Assembly (NCBI GenBank): GCA_047629355.1
Contig: JBLHWU010000177.1
Span: 1 to 13,622, forward strand
Source: CAYUNA01 sp047629355
GTDB lineage: Bacteria; Bacteroidota; Bacteroidia; Chitinophagales; Saprospiraceae
Length of the DNA: 13,622 nucleotides
Reading direction: 5' to 3'
Shown here: positions 1 to 7,379 of the stretch, one piece after another
How positions within the stretch are numbered: position 1 is the stretch's first letter
Layout: each line of letters starts with the position of its first letter
The notes under the pieces: model-generated
The model's input: only the letters and a program-made list of their open reading frames with translations
Told to the model about the DNA's origin: nothing
Databases searched by the model: none
Position numbers and translations under genes: made by a program

Positions 1-1189
1 TTGACAGAAACGAAATCATCCCTGGTCCTAAAACAAATGGCGAATTTAAGCTAGCCATGTTGCCTGTTTGTGTCCAATTTGGGTCTTCTAAAGTCAAACC
101 AACAGGAACGTAGTCAACCAAACGAATGCCCGTTGCGGCCAATGTTCCTTGATTGAAAACCGTCAAATTAAACGTAACCAAACGACCTTGTAAAATTGGC
201 ATTTGCGTCGTTTGCTGGTCTAAAGATTTTATAATAGCCAAATCAAAACGCTGAATTGAAACTACTGCTTCATCAAAATCATCTTCATCTCCTCCACCGT
301 TGTTGATTTCATCATCAACATTGGTATCATTGCCCAAGGTATCGTCTGGGCTAGAATCTATATCTGGTACATTGTCACCCAAATTATCTTGTGCCGAAGT
401 GATTTCGGCAAAATTTGTCAAATTGCCTTCGATGAAATCATCAACGGAAAAACGGATGGTAACCGTTTGCGATTGACCTGCGTTGATATTTAAATTGGTG
501 TTATAAGTCGCCGTTGTATCTGCACTTGTCCAAGTATTATCTGCTAAAGTTAAACCTGTTGGAATATAATCAATCACTTCAATTTGCTGTGCGTTGATGG
601 TTCCTTGATTGAAAACTTCAATATCAAAGGTGACGAAACGACCTGCTACCAATGGATTGTCCGTTTGAGCGTTATTAATCATTTTGCGCAAAGCGAGGTC
701 AAAGACTTCTACCTGCAATGGTTCTAAATCTGCATCAACTTCCTTACCATCCTTGTTTGGATTGCCACCTGAAGTAGAATCTACATCGGTTGATATAAAT
801 CCCATTAGTGTATTTGCATCCGTAATTTCAGAACAATTCTTAACAATACCCTGAAAATCTGGGTTTCCTAAAAAGGTAATGTCTACAAACTGGCTTTGAC
901 CTGTTGTAATAGATGTAATGGTCGTTATTGTCGAACCTACACTTGGCTGCAAATTCCAATCGGTACCTTGCAATGCCAAACCTGCTGGGATATAATCAAT
1001 TACATTATTTATAGAGTCCACTCCTTCTTTATGCGGAATATCTGAGTGATTATCAACCTCATCAAATGGATTTACGGGACTAAAAGAAACAAGAAAACCC
1101 GCTGACAATATTATCAACAGGAAAGTAGGAATCCATAAATTTTTCATAGCCATTGCTTTCTGAATACGATATAAAACTTGACGACCCAT
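1..1189 (-). CDS. Secreted DUF11-type repeat protein, N-terminal 396 residues (C-terminus beyond the window)
   Basis: The reading frame is open from an ATG at 1189 to the window edge. Alternative starts at 1153 and 1147 would put the hydrophobic signal peptide (about residues 18-37, ending near VSFSP) right at the N-terminus, so one of these may be the true start. After the signal come beta-sandwich repeats of the DUF11/conserved-repeat type. FDLALRK at residue 163 and FDLAIIK at 315 mark units 152 residues apart. Each unit contains a VxFNQGT strand and a (V/L)(I/V)DY(I/V)PxGL(T/A)L strand, and they are joined by an Asp/Asn-rich linker (about 271-307) that could bind calcium. The first repeat lacks its N-terminal half: the signal peptide runs almost straight into the DYIPAGL strand at residue 65. 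Such proteins are usually large exported adhesin or surface proteins with a C-terminal sorting domain, not visible here. Function unknown. Confidence 0.85.
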   Translation of the reverse strand, partial: MGRQVLYRIQKAMAMKNLWIPTFLLIILSAGFLVSFSPVNPFDEVDNHSDIPHKEGVDSINNVIDYIPAGLALQGTDWNLQPSVGSTITTITSITTGQSQFVDITFLGNPDFQGIVKNCSEITDANTLMGFISTDVDSTSGGNPNKDGKEVDADLEPLQVEVFDLALRKMINNAQTDNPLVAGRFVTFDIEVFNQGTINAQQIEVIDYIPTGLTLADNTWTSADTTATYNTNLNINAGQSQTVTIRFSVDDFIEGNLTNFAEITSAQDNLGDNVPDIDSSPDDTLGNDTNVDDEINNGGGDEDDFDEAVVSIQRFDLAIIKSLDQQTTQMPILQGRLVTFNLTVFNQGTLAATGIRLVDYVPVGLTLEDPNWTQTGNMASLNSPFVLGPGMISFLS

Positions 1190-1767
1190 TGAAATAGTAT
1201 TTTTAAAACAGCGTACGGTTTACTAATCACGGAAGGATACGAGCAAAGGGAAAACCTTAGACTTAAACGACTGAATTCAGCTATTTAAAATCTATTTTTC
1301 TTGCCATTCAAGTGTATTTTTCGCAAAAGGAGGGGACGATGCGAAGTGTAATTTTGTGTTTTGAATGAATAAATGGGAACTGCAGACATTACCCTAATCC
1401 TTCATTTTTCATTCTGAAATCTTAATTAAACATGAGAAATAGTCTTTTTATAATAGCCAATAGATAGAAGGTAATCCTTTTTTAAGGCGCAAATTGTAAG
1501 CCAAGTCACGTTTAAAACAAATAAAACATAGCAATAGTAATCTTTTATAGGAATTCAGCAAATGCTTATTTTTAAAGTATTCATTGCTAATCAATTAACC
1601 ATTAAAGGTAATTGCTATACACTTTTCGACTATTTATATTTTTGTTTTTTGGGTAAAGGCCTCTTTAGAAATATACCTATTTAGAAACGGGAATTTTTTG
1701 TTTCTTATTTACAATATTTGATAAGTAATTTTTATAGACCGAGTAGTGAAATACTTACTATCCCATG

Positions 1768-1775
1768 CAAATATA
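1768..1775 (-). promoter_or_regulatory. Bacteroidota-type -7 box (TATATTTG, minus strand)
   Basis: The minus strand reads TATATTTGC, a perfect match to the TAnnTTTG -7 box of Bacteroidota sigma factor promoters. No exact TTTG -33 box sits 19-21 nt upstream; TTTT is the nearest. If it is used, transcription would start about 575 nt upstream of the DUF11 gene and give a long leader or a separate short transcript. Confidence 0.4.
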
Positions 1776-1822
1776 AAAAGAATAAGAATAAGTCGAAAAT
1801 TTATCACAGATTTTTCTACGTG

Positions 1823-1846
1823 TGTTGAGTTTTTAAAAACTCGACA
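1823..1846. repeat. 24-bp near-perfect palindrome
   Basis: TGTTGAGTTTTT is followed directly by AAAAACTCGACA, giving twelve base pairs with one G-T mismatch. It could form a DNA cruciform or an RNA hairpin, but its four-base-or-less loop and lack of a T-run make it a poor terminator. It lies just left of the large inverted repeat at 1869-2024. Confidence 0.5.
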
Positions 1847-1868
1847 GCCAGCTACCTTTAAAACAAGC

Positions 1869-2024
1869 ATTTAAACCAATGTCTTCGCCAAATGATGAAT
1901 TATAACTGATGAACGATGAATCTGCAATAAAATAGGTTTGTATTTATTTGATTCCTAAAGAAATACATAACGCTATTTTCAATTATTCAACATTCATCGT
2001 TTGTCGAAGACATTGTTAAACATC
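1869..2024. repeat. Large imperfect inverted repeat, MITE-like (about 155 bp)
   Basis: The arms at 1877-1900 and 1992-2015 are inverted copies: CAATGTCTTCG, one mismatch, CAAA, one mismatch, GATGAAT. The similarity continues outward (TTTAAAC against TTTAAC) and inward. The stretch AACGATGAAT...AATAAAATAG...TGTATTTATTTG on the left recurs inverted on the right with small indels, down to a central GTATTT/AAATAC pair. The left arm also carries a partial tandem duplication of a GATGAA(T/C) segment. Size and shape fit a non-autonomous miniature element or palindromic intergenic repeat. No transposase end family is recognised and no target duplication was identified. Confidence 0.6.
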
Positions 2025-2180
2025 AGTACTTTATACGTTCATTCGTTTTTTTTGAATTAAGAATAAAAATATTAAAAAAAAATTATTTCCAACTTGTCTA
2101 ATAGTTGCCAGAGTAGCATTTGAAAAAATTAAAAAGCAGAAAACATCAAAATAAAATCACAAATACTAAAAAAAATAACC

Positions 2181-2195
2181 CTAACAACTTGTTAG
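2181..2195. promoter_or_regulatory. Perfect 15-bp palindrome, candidate operator of the Crp/Fnr gene
   Basis: The sequence CTAACAACTTGTTAG is a perfect dyad of 7+1+7. It lies about 80 nt upstream of the -7 box of the Crp/Fnr-type gene, a position suited to an activator or autoregulator. It does not match the canonical Fnr (TTGAT-N4-ATCAA) or Crp sites. The link to the neighbouring regulator is inferred from location and symmetry only. Confidence 0.4.
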
Positions 2196-2275
2196 TCAAT
2201 AATTTATATTTCATATTAAAACTTAAAACTGTACAATCCCCCATTTTTGTATGAATTAAATCTTAGTTTACCCCA

Positions 2276-2283
2276 TACCTTTG
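2276..2283 (+). promoter_or_regulatory. Bacteroidota-type -7 box (TACCTTTG) for the Crp/Fnr gene
   Basis: TACCTTTGC matches the TAnnTTTG consensus exactly and lies 48 nt before the ATG at 2331. A TTTG at 2246-2249 is a possible -33 element, but its 26-nt spacing is longer than the usual 19-21. Confidence 0.55.
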
Positions 2284-2330
2284 CAGTGCAAAAGAACATT
2301 ATCTCATAATTTATCTAAATCTACCTACTT

Positions 2331-3011
2331 ATGACTGATACCACAAACATGGACTTTCTGAGAAACTTTCCACTTTTTGACTGCCTGACCGAAGAGGATT
2401 TTTCTATCATGGAGAAAATGGTAGAATCTCATACTAAACCAAAATATTCTTTCCTGTATCTCACTGACGAACCATCTGACGCTATTTATTTTTTATCAAA
2501 AGGCATTATCAAAACGGGAACACACTCGGATGATGGACGGGAGGTAATTAAGTCTATCCTCCACCCTGTTTCGATGTTTGGAGAATTGGGCTTGGTAGGT
2601 GAACATAACCGAACGGAGTTTGCGCGAGCGATGAATCAAGAGGTGAAATTTTGTACTATTAAAGTAAAAGATTTTAAGCGTTTGATGTTCCGCAATCATG
2701 ACTTGTCGATGAAGATTATGGAAATTGTGGGCAATCGGTTGATGAAGGCAGAAACACGATTAGAAGCACTGATTTTTAAAGATGCACGGGCGCGAATTAT
2801 TGATTTTTTGAAAGATAGCGTTACTCGTAGAGGTCGAAAAGTAGGTTATGAGATGTTGTTAAAACACTGTTTGACGCAGCAAGATATCGCCAATATTACA
2901 GGCACATCGCGCCAAACGGTAACTTCGGTGCTGAATGAATTGCGGAAAGAGAACTTGATATACTTCAATCGCAGAACGATTTTGATTAGAGATATGGAGC
3001 GATTGGCTTAA
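2331..3011 (+). CDS. Crp/Fnr-family transcriptional regulator
   Basis: The 226-residue protein has the two-domain layout of the family. A cyclic-nucleotide-binding-like beta barrel spans about 10-115 and includes FGELGL at 83-88. A long dimerisation helix covers about 120-150. A C-terminal winged helix-turn-helix follows, in which LTQQDIANITGTSRQTVTSV (181-200) is a textbook Crp-type HTH with its recognition helix at about 192-202. The only cysteines are C18, C108 and C180, without the N-terminal cluster that binds an Fe-S centre in E. coli Fnr. The barrel also lacks a clear cAMP phosphate-binding Arg motif. An oxygen-sensing Fe-S cluster or classical cAMP response is therefore unlikely, and the effector is unknown. 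It is a single-gene unit with its own promoter box and terminator, and the dyad at 2181-2195 is a candidate autoregulatory site. Targets cannot be read from the window. Confidence 0.9.
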   Translation: MTDTTNMDFLRNFPLFDCLTEEDFSIMEKMVESHTKPKYSFLYLTDEPSDAIYFLSKGIIKTGTHSDDGREVIKSILHPVSMFGELGLVGEHNRTEFARAMNQEVKFCTIKVKDFKRLMFRNHDLSMKIMEIVGNRLMKAETRLEALIFKDARARIIDFLKDSVTRRGRKVGYEMLLKHCLTQQDIANITGTSRQTVTSVLNELRKENLIYFNRRTILIRDMERLA

Positions 3012-3058
3012 TTAGAAATTATAGGTAAAAATTTGAAAACATAATGAATTACTTTTGA

Positions 3059-3095
3059 AATGGCTTGCCTAATGTATTTGGGTAAGCCATTTTTT
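3059..3095 (+). terminator. Rho-independent terminator of the Crp/Fnr gene
   Basis: AATGGCTTGCC pairs with GGTAAGCCATT around a loop of about 11 nt, with one G-T pair, and the stem runs into a T-run. It lies 48 nt after the stop codon. Confidence 0.8.
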
Positions 3096-3102
3096 AGGTG
3101 TC

Positions 3103-3173
3103 GCGAACTTCCAGTTTGTGAGCGTCAAGCAAGCTGTTTTAAAAATATGGTAGGCACAAACTGTAAGTTTGCC
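3103..3173. repeat. REP-like pair of inverted palindromic repeats
   Basis: Two units in opposite orientation share CACAAACTG(G/T)AAGTT(C/T)GC: 3103-3123 on the minus strand and 3153-3173 on the plus strand. Each unit is itself a short bulged hairpin (AAACT-gta-AGTTT closed by GGC/GCC in the right copy). The pair sits between convergent genes, the usual place for repetitive extragenic palindromes. Confidence 0.5.
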
Positions 3174-3193
3174 GTACACTACTAAAACTAAAG

Positions 3194-3230
3194 AAAGTGT
3201 TACCAGACAAAAATCCGATAACACCTTATA
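3194..3230 (-). terminator. Weak candidate terminator of the STAS gene
   Basis: GTGTTA (3197-3202) and TAACAC (3219-3224) pair around a 16-nt interval that can add a few inner pairs. On the minus strand the hairpin is followed by an interrupted T-rich stretch. It lies about 65 nt after the STAS stop codon. The stem is short, so this is tentative. Confidence 0.3.
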
Positions 3231-3289
3231 TTATAGTGTAAGAAATTAAGGACAACCCCAATTCTTAATGTTACATTTTTAATTCTCAA

Positions 3290-3661
3290 TTAATTTTCCG
3301 CCAAGCCGCGCTCAATTTCCTCCATAAATACAAAGTCAATCGACTCTGCTACCGTTGGAACGATGCTTAAAACCGTATCTAATCGAGAAATTTCAATCAA
3401 TTTCTTCACTGCATCGTGCTTGATACCAGTCAAAACAAACGAACCGCCGTTTTTCCACAAGCGATTAGCTGTCAAAATGGCACTCAGACCTGACGAATCT
3501 ACATAGTGTACTTCCTCCAAATTAAGTATCAAATTTGGTACGCCTTCGTTGGACATCAACACAAATTCGGATTTCAAATCAGGTGCAACAATAGCATTCA
3601 AGTTTTCTTCCTGTAAGCTAATGACTGTATATTTCTCTTGTTTATCTACGCTATATTTCAT
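3290..3661 (-). CDS. STAS-domain protein, anti-sigma-factor antagonist (SpoIIAA/RsbV type)
   Basis: The 123-residue protein is one STAS domain. An N-terminal strand (MKYSVDKQEKYTVISL) and helix lead to the hallmark LEEVHYVDSSGLSAIL at about 48-63. In this family the serine after the Asp (Ser56 or Ser57 here) is phosphorylated by a cognate anti-sigma kinase, which frees the partner sigma factor when the antagonist is dephosphorylated. The rest follows the expected strand-helix order, with a final amphipathic helix (AESIDFVFMEEIERGL). No anti-sigma kinase, PP2C phosphatase or sigma factor lies nearby, so partners are unknown. It is transcribed convergently to the Crp/Fnr gene, and a promoter box lies 68 nt upstream of the ATG. 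The family assignment is secure, but the role in this organism is inferred. Confidence 0.88.
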   Translation of the reverse strand: MKYSVDKQEKYTVISLQEENLNAIVAPDLKSEFVLMSNEGVPNLILNLEEVHYVDSSGLSAILTANRLWKNGGSFVLTGIKHDAVKKLIEISRLDTVLSIVPTVAESIDFVFMEEIERGLAEN

Positions 3662-3728
3662 ATAAAAATGATGTTTTAATAATTGTTTTGGATTTAAAAT
3701 TGGGACTACTGCTTCTGTTTACTTGCGG

Positions 3729-3736
3729 CAAAAATA
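3729..3736 (-). promoter_or_regulatory. Bacteroidota-type -7 box (TATTTTTG) for the STAS gene
   Basis: The minus strand reads TATTTTTGC, an exact TAnnTTTG match, about 70 nt upstream of the STAS start codon. A clear TTTG -33 box at standard spacing is not seen. Confidence 0.5.
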
Positions 3737-4277
3737 ACACAAAGTCTGATAATTTTCTGCATTCCTTTTTCAGAATTTAGTTAAATTTCATTAAAATCGC
3801 TTAATCACTCATTATCAGCTACTTATAAAGTCCATTATTTAATAAAAATACATTTCAACAGTCAAAATAGTATAAATTAAGCATCATTTTAATATTTCCT
3901 TAGTACGGAAACATCAAAATAGCCGCTAATTTCGTTTCTAAAAAAACGTTTTTTAAAACAATTTTTGTGGTTGTCTTGTTAATGAAAGGAATTTTAGAAA
4001 GGAAAACATTAGCCTTTTTTTTTAAAAACGCTATTTTTTTTTTCAAAATCACTTTCTAGACATAATTTCTAAAAAATATGATCTTATCATATTTTAATTA
4101 GTCTTAAAAAAGACTTTTTTTTACAAGAAATTCCTTTAGAAAAAGCAAATCATTAAGAATCAATTATTTAGCTGGCACTATTTTTTCGGCATTAGAGGTA
4201 CACACGTTTTTCAGTAAAAAAGGCACGGTCGCGCGACAAAATTTCCGATTTGCCCTTTTCAAGGCATTTTTGGAATC
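3737..4277. other. Gene-free AT-rich interval between the STAS gene and clpC
   Basis: I see no coding potential here. The stretch is rich in A- and T-runs. It contains a 10-bp inverted repeat, AAAGGAATTT at 3985-3994 and AAATTCCTTT at 4128-4137, which brackets a 130-nt segment holding the hairpin with a T-run at 4100-4122. The short inverted repeat may be chance in such AT-rich DNA. Confidence 0.5.
4100..4122 (+). terminator. Orphan terminator-like hairpin upstream of clpC
   Basis: AGTCTT-aaaa-AAGACT forms a tight six-pair stem followed by seven or more T residues on the plus strand. No gene precedes it on this strand: the STAS gene is on the other strand and the Crp/Fnr gene already has its own terminator. 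It may end a small unannotated transcript or insulate clpC. The stem is AT-rich and modest in strength. Confidence 0.4.
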
Positions 4278-4301
4278 GTGGAAAACTTTTTTACCAACAA
4301 C

Positions 4302-4334
4302 GTTTGGCTACTTGAAAATTTAGTACTAATATTG
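4302..4334 (+). promoter_or_regulatory. Candidate clpC promoter (TTTG-N21-TAATATTG)
   Basis: A TTTG at 4302-4305 is followed after 21 nt by TAATATTG, one mismatch from TAnnTTTG. This is the standard Bacteroidota spacing. Transcription would begin about 130 nt before the clpC ATG. The choice is by pattern only. Confidence 0.4.
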
Positions 4335-4468
4335 GCTTTAATACTGATACTAATTCAAAAGAGCACCGTCTTGTTGCTTTATTTTATTGGGTTTAAAAGA
4401 CTTCAATCAAAATATAGCTTACAAATTCGCTTCGCTTTTTATTCACGAAACCTGAAGCATTTACCAGC

Positions 4469-7021
4469 ATGAACAATAAGAAATTTTCGAAAAAGGTAAA
4501 AAACGTCATCAACGAAAGTAAGAATGAGGCGGTTCGATTGGGTCAAGACTACATCGGAACGGAACATTTGCTACTTGGTTTGATGCTCGAATCGCAAAGT
4601 CTTGCCATGAGGGTACTATCTTCATTGGATGTGGATTATGGTGAGCTAAAGCGCGTCATTGAAGAGTCGATTCAGCGACGACCAGTGACCACAACCGACA
4701 ATTCAGTCGGCAACCTTCCCTTGAATCGACAGGCGGAGAAGGTTTTAAAAGTAACTTTTTTGGAGGCGAAGGCATTGAAGAATGACGAAATTTCGCCGGA
4801 ACATTTGATGCTTTCTATTTTGAAGCACAAAGACAATCCCGCTTCCAAAATTCTAAATCAATTTGACGTGGATTACGATATTTATAAGGCAGAACTGGAA
4901 TATGTTCGCTCTGATAACGATTTCGTTTCAGGGTTTGAAGCAGAAGCAGCTACCCCGTCACAAAATCCGGGCGATTTCGATGATGGAAACGACCAGCAGA
5001 AAAATTATCAACAACAAAAACGGCAACAGCAAAAATCGCGAACGCCTGTTTTGGATAATTTTGGTAGAGACATCACCAAATTGGCTGAAGAGGGCAAACT
5101 TGACCCTATTATTGGACGAGAGACAGAAATTGAGCGCGTTTCACAAATTTTAAGTCGTCGGAAAAAGAACAACCCGATTCTGATTGGAGAACCTGGTGTT
5201 GGTAAAACGGCGATTGTGGAAGGATTGGCTTTGCGTATCCAGCAGAAAAAAGTTTCCCGGACACTATACAATAAGCGGCTGGTCATGTTGGATTTGGCAG
5301 CACTCGTAGCAGGCACGAAGTATCGTGGTCAGTTTGAGGAACGCATGAAAGCAATTATGACGGAGTTGGAAAAATCGCGTGATGTGATTTTGTTTATCGA
5401 CGAAATTCATACAATTGTAGGTGCAGGTGGTGCAACGGGTTCGTTGGATGCAAGTAATATTTTCAAACCTGCTTTAGCACGGGGCGAATTACAATGTATT
5501 GGTGCTTCAACTTTGGACGAATACCGTCAGCACATTGAAAAAGATGGTGCTTTGGATAGACGTTTCCAGAAGGTTTTGGTGGAGCCGCCAAGTCCAGAAG
5601 AAACAGTGCATATTTTGCACAATATCAAAGAAAAATACGAAGATTTTCACAACGTAACTTACTCGGATGAGGCAATTGAAGGTTGTGTAAAAATGAGTAA
5701 CCGTTATATTAGTGATCGTTTTTTACCAGATAAAGCGATTGACGTTTTGGATGAGGTTGGTGCAAGAGTTCACTTAAAAAACATCACGGTACCAAAGCAT
5801 ATTGAAGAATATGAGGCGCGAATTGAGGAAATCAAAGAGTTGAAAAATTCGGCGGTAAAAAATCAGCAGTATGAAAAAGCGGCAGATTTGCGGGATGATG
5901 AGTCAAAATTGATGCGTCAATTAGAATTCGCAAAAATGCAGTGGGACGAGGATAGCAAAACTAAACGCTACCCGGTCAACGAAGAAGATATTGCGGAAGT
6001 AGTGGCGATGATGACAGGAATTCCGGTGCAACGAGTAGCTGAAAGCGAGAATAAGAAGCTCGTTAAGATGGCGGAAGATATGGAGAAAATGATTGTGGGA
6101 CAGAATCCTGCAATTTTGAAGATTACGAAAGCGATTCAGCGAAATCGAGTGGGTTTGAAAGATCCGAGTAAACCGATTGGTTCTTTTATTTTCCTTGGAC
6201 CAACGGGTGTTGGTAAAACGGAATTGGCTAAGTCTTTGGCGCGCTACATGTTTGACTCAGAAGATGCGCTTGTGCGAATTGATATGAGTGAATATATGGA
6301 AAAATTCAGCGTCAGTCGACTGATAGGTGCGCCTCCGGGCTATGTGGGTTATGAAGAAGGTGGACAGTTGACAGAAAAAGTTCGTCGCAAGCCTTATTCA
6401 GTCGTCCTTTTGGATGAGATTGAAAAAGCTCACCCGGATGTTTACAATATCTTATTGCAAGTGCTGGATGATGGACAATTGACGGATGGAATGGGACGTA
6501 AAGTGGATTTTAAAAACACTTTGATTATCATGACTTCTAACATTGGTGCGCGTCAGTTGAAAGACTTCGGTGCAGGTGTTGGTTTTAACACCAAAGCACG
6601 GAAAGAGGCTGCTGGTGACATGACAAAAGGAGTAATCAGCGATGCTTTGAAGAAAACATTCGCACCTGAATTTTTGAACAGAATCGACGATGTAGTAATT
6701 TTTAATAGCCTTGAAAAAGAGGATATTTTCAAAATTATTGACATTACCTTGAAGGACTTGTACCAGCGATTAAGCGATATGAACTTCAACTTGGAATTGT
6801 CAGACAAAGCGAAAGATTTTGTTGCAGAGAAAGGTTTTGACCCGCAGTTTGGTGCAAGACCCTTGAACCGAGCAATTCAAAAATATATCGAAGACCCATT
6901 GGCGGAGTTCATTTTGAATGAAACACCAGAAGATGGTAGTATTTTGGAGGCAGTGATGAACGAAGAAGAAGATGGTTTGAAAATTACCTTGAAAGAAGCA
7001 GTAAGTTCGGATGCGGAATAA
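4469..7021 (+). CDS. clpC: ClpC, class I AAA+ unfoldase of the ClpCP protease
   Basis: This 850-residue HSP100 protein is full length for ClpC. The N domain (about 1-145) shows the two Clp_N repeats, including GQDYIGTEHLLLGLM. A Gln/Asp-rich linker spans about 161-190. The D1 AAA+ module has Walker A GEPGVGKT (240-247), Walker B ILFIDE (307-312), pore-loop segment GTKYRG (282-287) and the DRRF arginine finger near 363-366. A short UVR-type middle domain (about 445-490, YEKAADLRDDESKL) sets it apart from ClpB, which has a much longer one. D2 has Walker A GPTGVGKT (577-584), pore loop GYVGY (624-628) and Walker B VVLLDE (645-650). VGF at 704-706 matches the loop through which ClpC docks on ClpP, so it should feed unfolded cytoplasmic substrates to ClpP. 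No mcsAB or ctsR neighbours are present. The start is supported by the standard KFSKKVKNVI N-terminus. Confidence 0.97.
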   Translation: MNNKKFSKKVKNVINESKNEAVRLGQDYIGTEHLLLGLMLESQSLAMRVLSSLDVDYGELKRVIEESIQRRPVTTTDNSVGNLPLNRQAEKVLKVTFLEAKALKNDEISPEHLMLSILKHKDNPASKILNQFDVDYDIYKAELEYVRSDNDFVSGFEAEAATPSQNPGDFDDGNDQQKNYQQQKRQQQKSRTPVLDNFGRDITKLAEEGKLDPIIGRETEIERVSQILSRRKKNNPILIGEPGVGKTAIVEGLALRIQQKKVSRTLYNKRLVMLDLAALVAGTKYRGQFEERMKAIMTELEKSRDVILFIDEIHTIVGAGGATGSLDASNIFKPALARGELQCIGASTLDEYRQHIEKDGALDRRFQKVLVEPPSPEETVHILHNIKEKYEDFHNVTYSDEAIEGCVKMSNRYISDRFLPDKAIDVLDEVGARVHLKNITVPKHIEEYEARIEEIKELKNSAVKNQQYEKAADLRDDESKLMRQLEFAKMQWDEDSKTKRYPVNEEDIAEVVAMMTGIPVQRVAESENKKLVKMAEDMEKMIVGQNPAILKITKAIQRNRVGLKDPSKPIGSFIFLGPTGVGKTELAKSLARYMFDSEDALVRIDMSEYMEKFSVSRLIGAPPGYVGYEEGGQLTEKVRRKPYSVVLLDEIEKAHPDVYNILLQVLDDGQLTDGMGRKVDFKNTLIIMTSNIGARQLKDFGAGVGFNTKARKEAAGDMTKGVISDALKKTFAPEFLNRIDDVVIFNSLEKEDIFKIIDITLKDLYQRLSDMNFNLELSDKAKDFVAEKGFDPQFGARPLNRAIQKYIEDPLAEFILNETPEDGSILEAVMNEEEDGLKITLKEAVSSDAE

Positions 7022-7110
7022 GCATTTAAACGATGACTTAGGTAGTATATACCTTTTCTATATTGTTACCTAAACGCTTCAAATATACAGAATAAGTAGT
7101 CGATACTTTG

Positions 7111-7190
7111 AAAGTAGCCGCTACTTGCAATAAAATAAAGGTCAATTGGCACTTTTTTTAATAAAAGATAGTGTGAATTGACCTTTTTTT
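7111..7190 (+). terminator. Strong rho-independent terminator of clpC
   Basis: AAAGGTCAATT (7137-7147) pairs perfectly with AATTGACCTTT (7176-7186), an inner CACT/AGTG pair extends the stem, and a seven-T run follows. A small extra hairpin, AAGTAG-ccg-CTACTT, lies just before it at 7112-7126. This isolates clpC transcription from infC. Confidence 0.85.
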
Positions 7191-7349
7191 ATAGCTTTGG
7201 CGAAAAGTTAGAATATTGACTATTGAAAGCTTATAGCTTCCAACCGTTTTTAGTTAACTTTTGTAAAAAGAAAAGATAAAAAAAACCAATTTTTGGAAAC
7301 TTTTTTAGCCTTTTTTCTTTTGAACTAACAGTAAGTTTTATCTAAAACT

Positions 7350-7379
7350 TAAAAATTAATCATTTTTTGGCAGACCGTG
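7350..7379 (+). promoter_or_regulatory. infC translation start region with only non-AUG start codons
   Basis: The in-frame stop TAA at 7350-7352 is followed by AAA TTA ATC ATT TTT TGG CAG ACC GTG. The possible starts are therefore GTG (7377), ATT (7362) or ATC (7359). The first in-frame ATG is at 7617, inside the conserved domain. IF3 discriminates against non-AUG starts, and in E. coli infC uses AUU for autorepression, so the lack of an AUG here fits known IF3 feedback control. Confidence 0.65.

Larger units (their letters stand above)
1190..2330. other. Gene-free AT-rich interval with palindromes and promoters
   Basis: I find no credible protein or RNA gene in this 1.1-kb stretch, which lies between the divergent starts of the DUF11 gene and the Crp/Fnr gene. 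It holds a minus-strand promoter box near 1768, a 24-bp palindrome at 1823-1846, a large imperfect inverted repeat at about 1869-2024, a 15-bp perfect palindrome at 2181-2195 and a plus-strand promoter box at 2276-2283. These are listed separately. The rest is AT-rich sequence with many stops in all frames. Confidence 0.7.

Noticed and set aside
4278..4472. 64-codon GTG-initiated frame with one hydrophobic segment overlapping the clpC start by four bases
   Set aside because: A candidate clpC promoter lies inside it, the hydrophobic stretch is what AT-rich DNA gives by chance, and the C-terminal part has no recognisable features.
5008..5316. Antisense frames inside clpC, infC, fabD, folE and the PTPS-family gene (this one as an example)
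   Set aside because: They are shadows of well-supported genes and have no family features.
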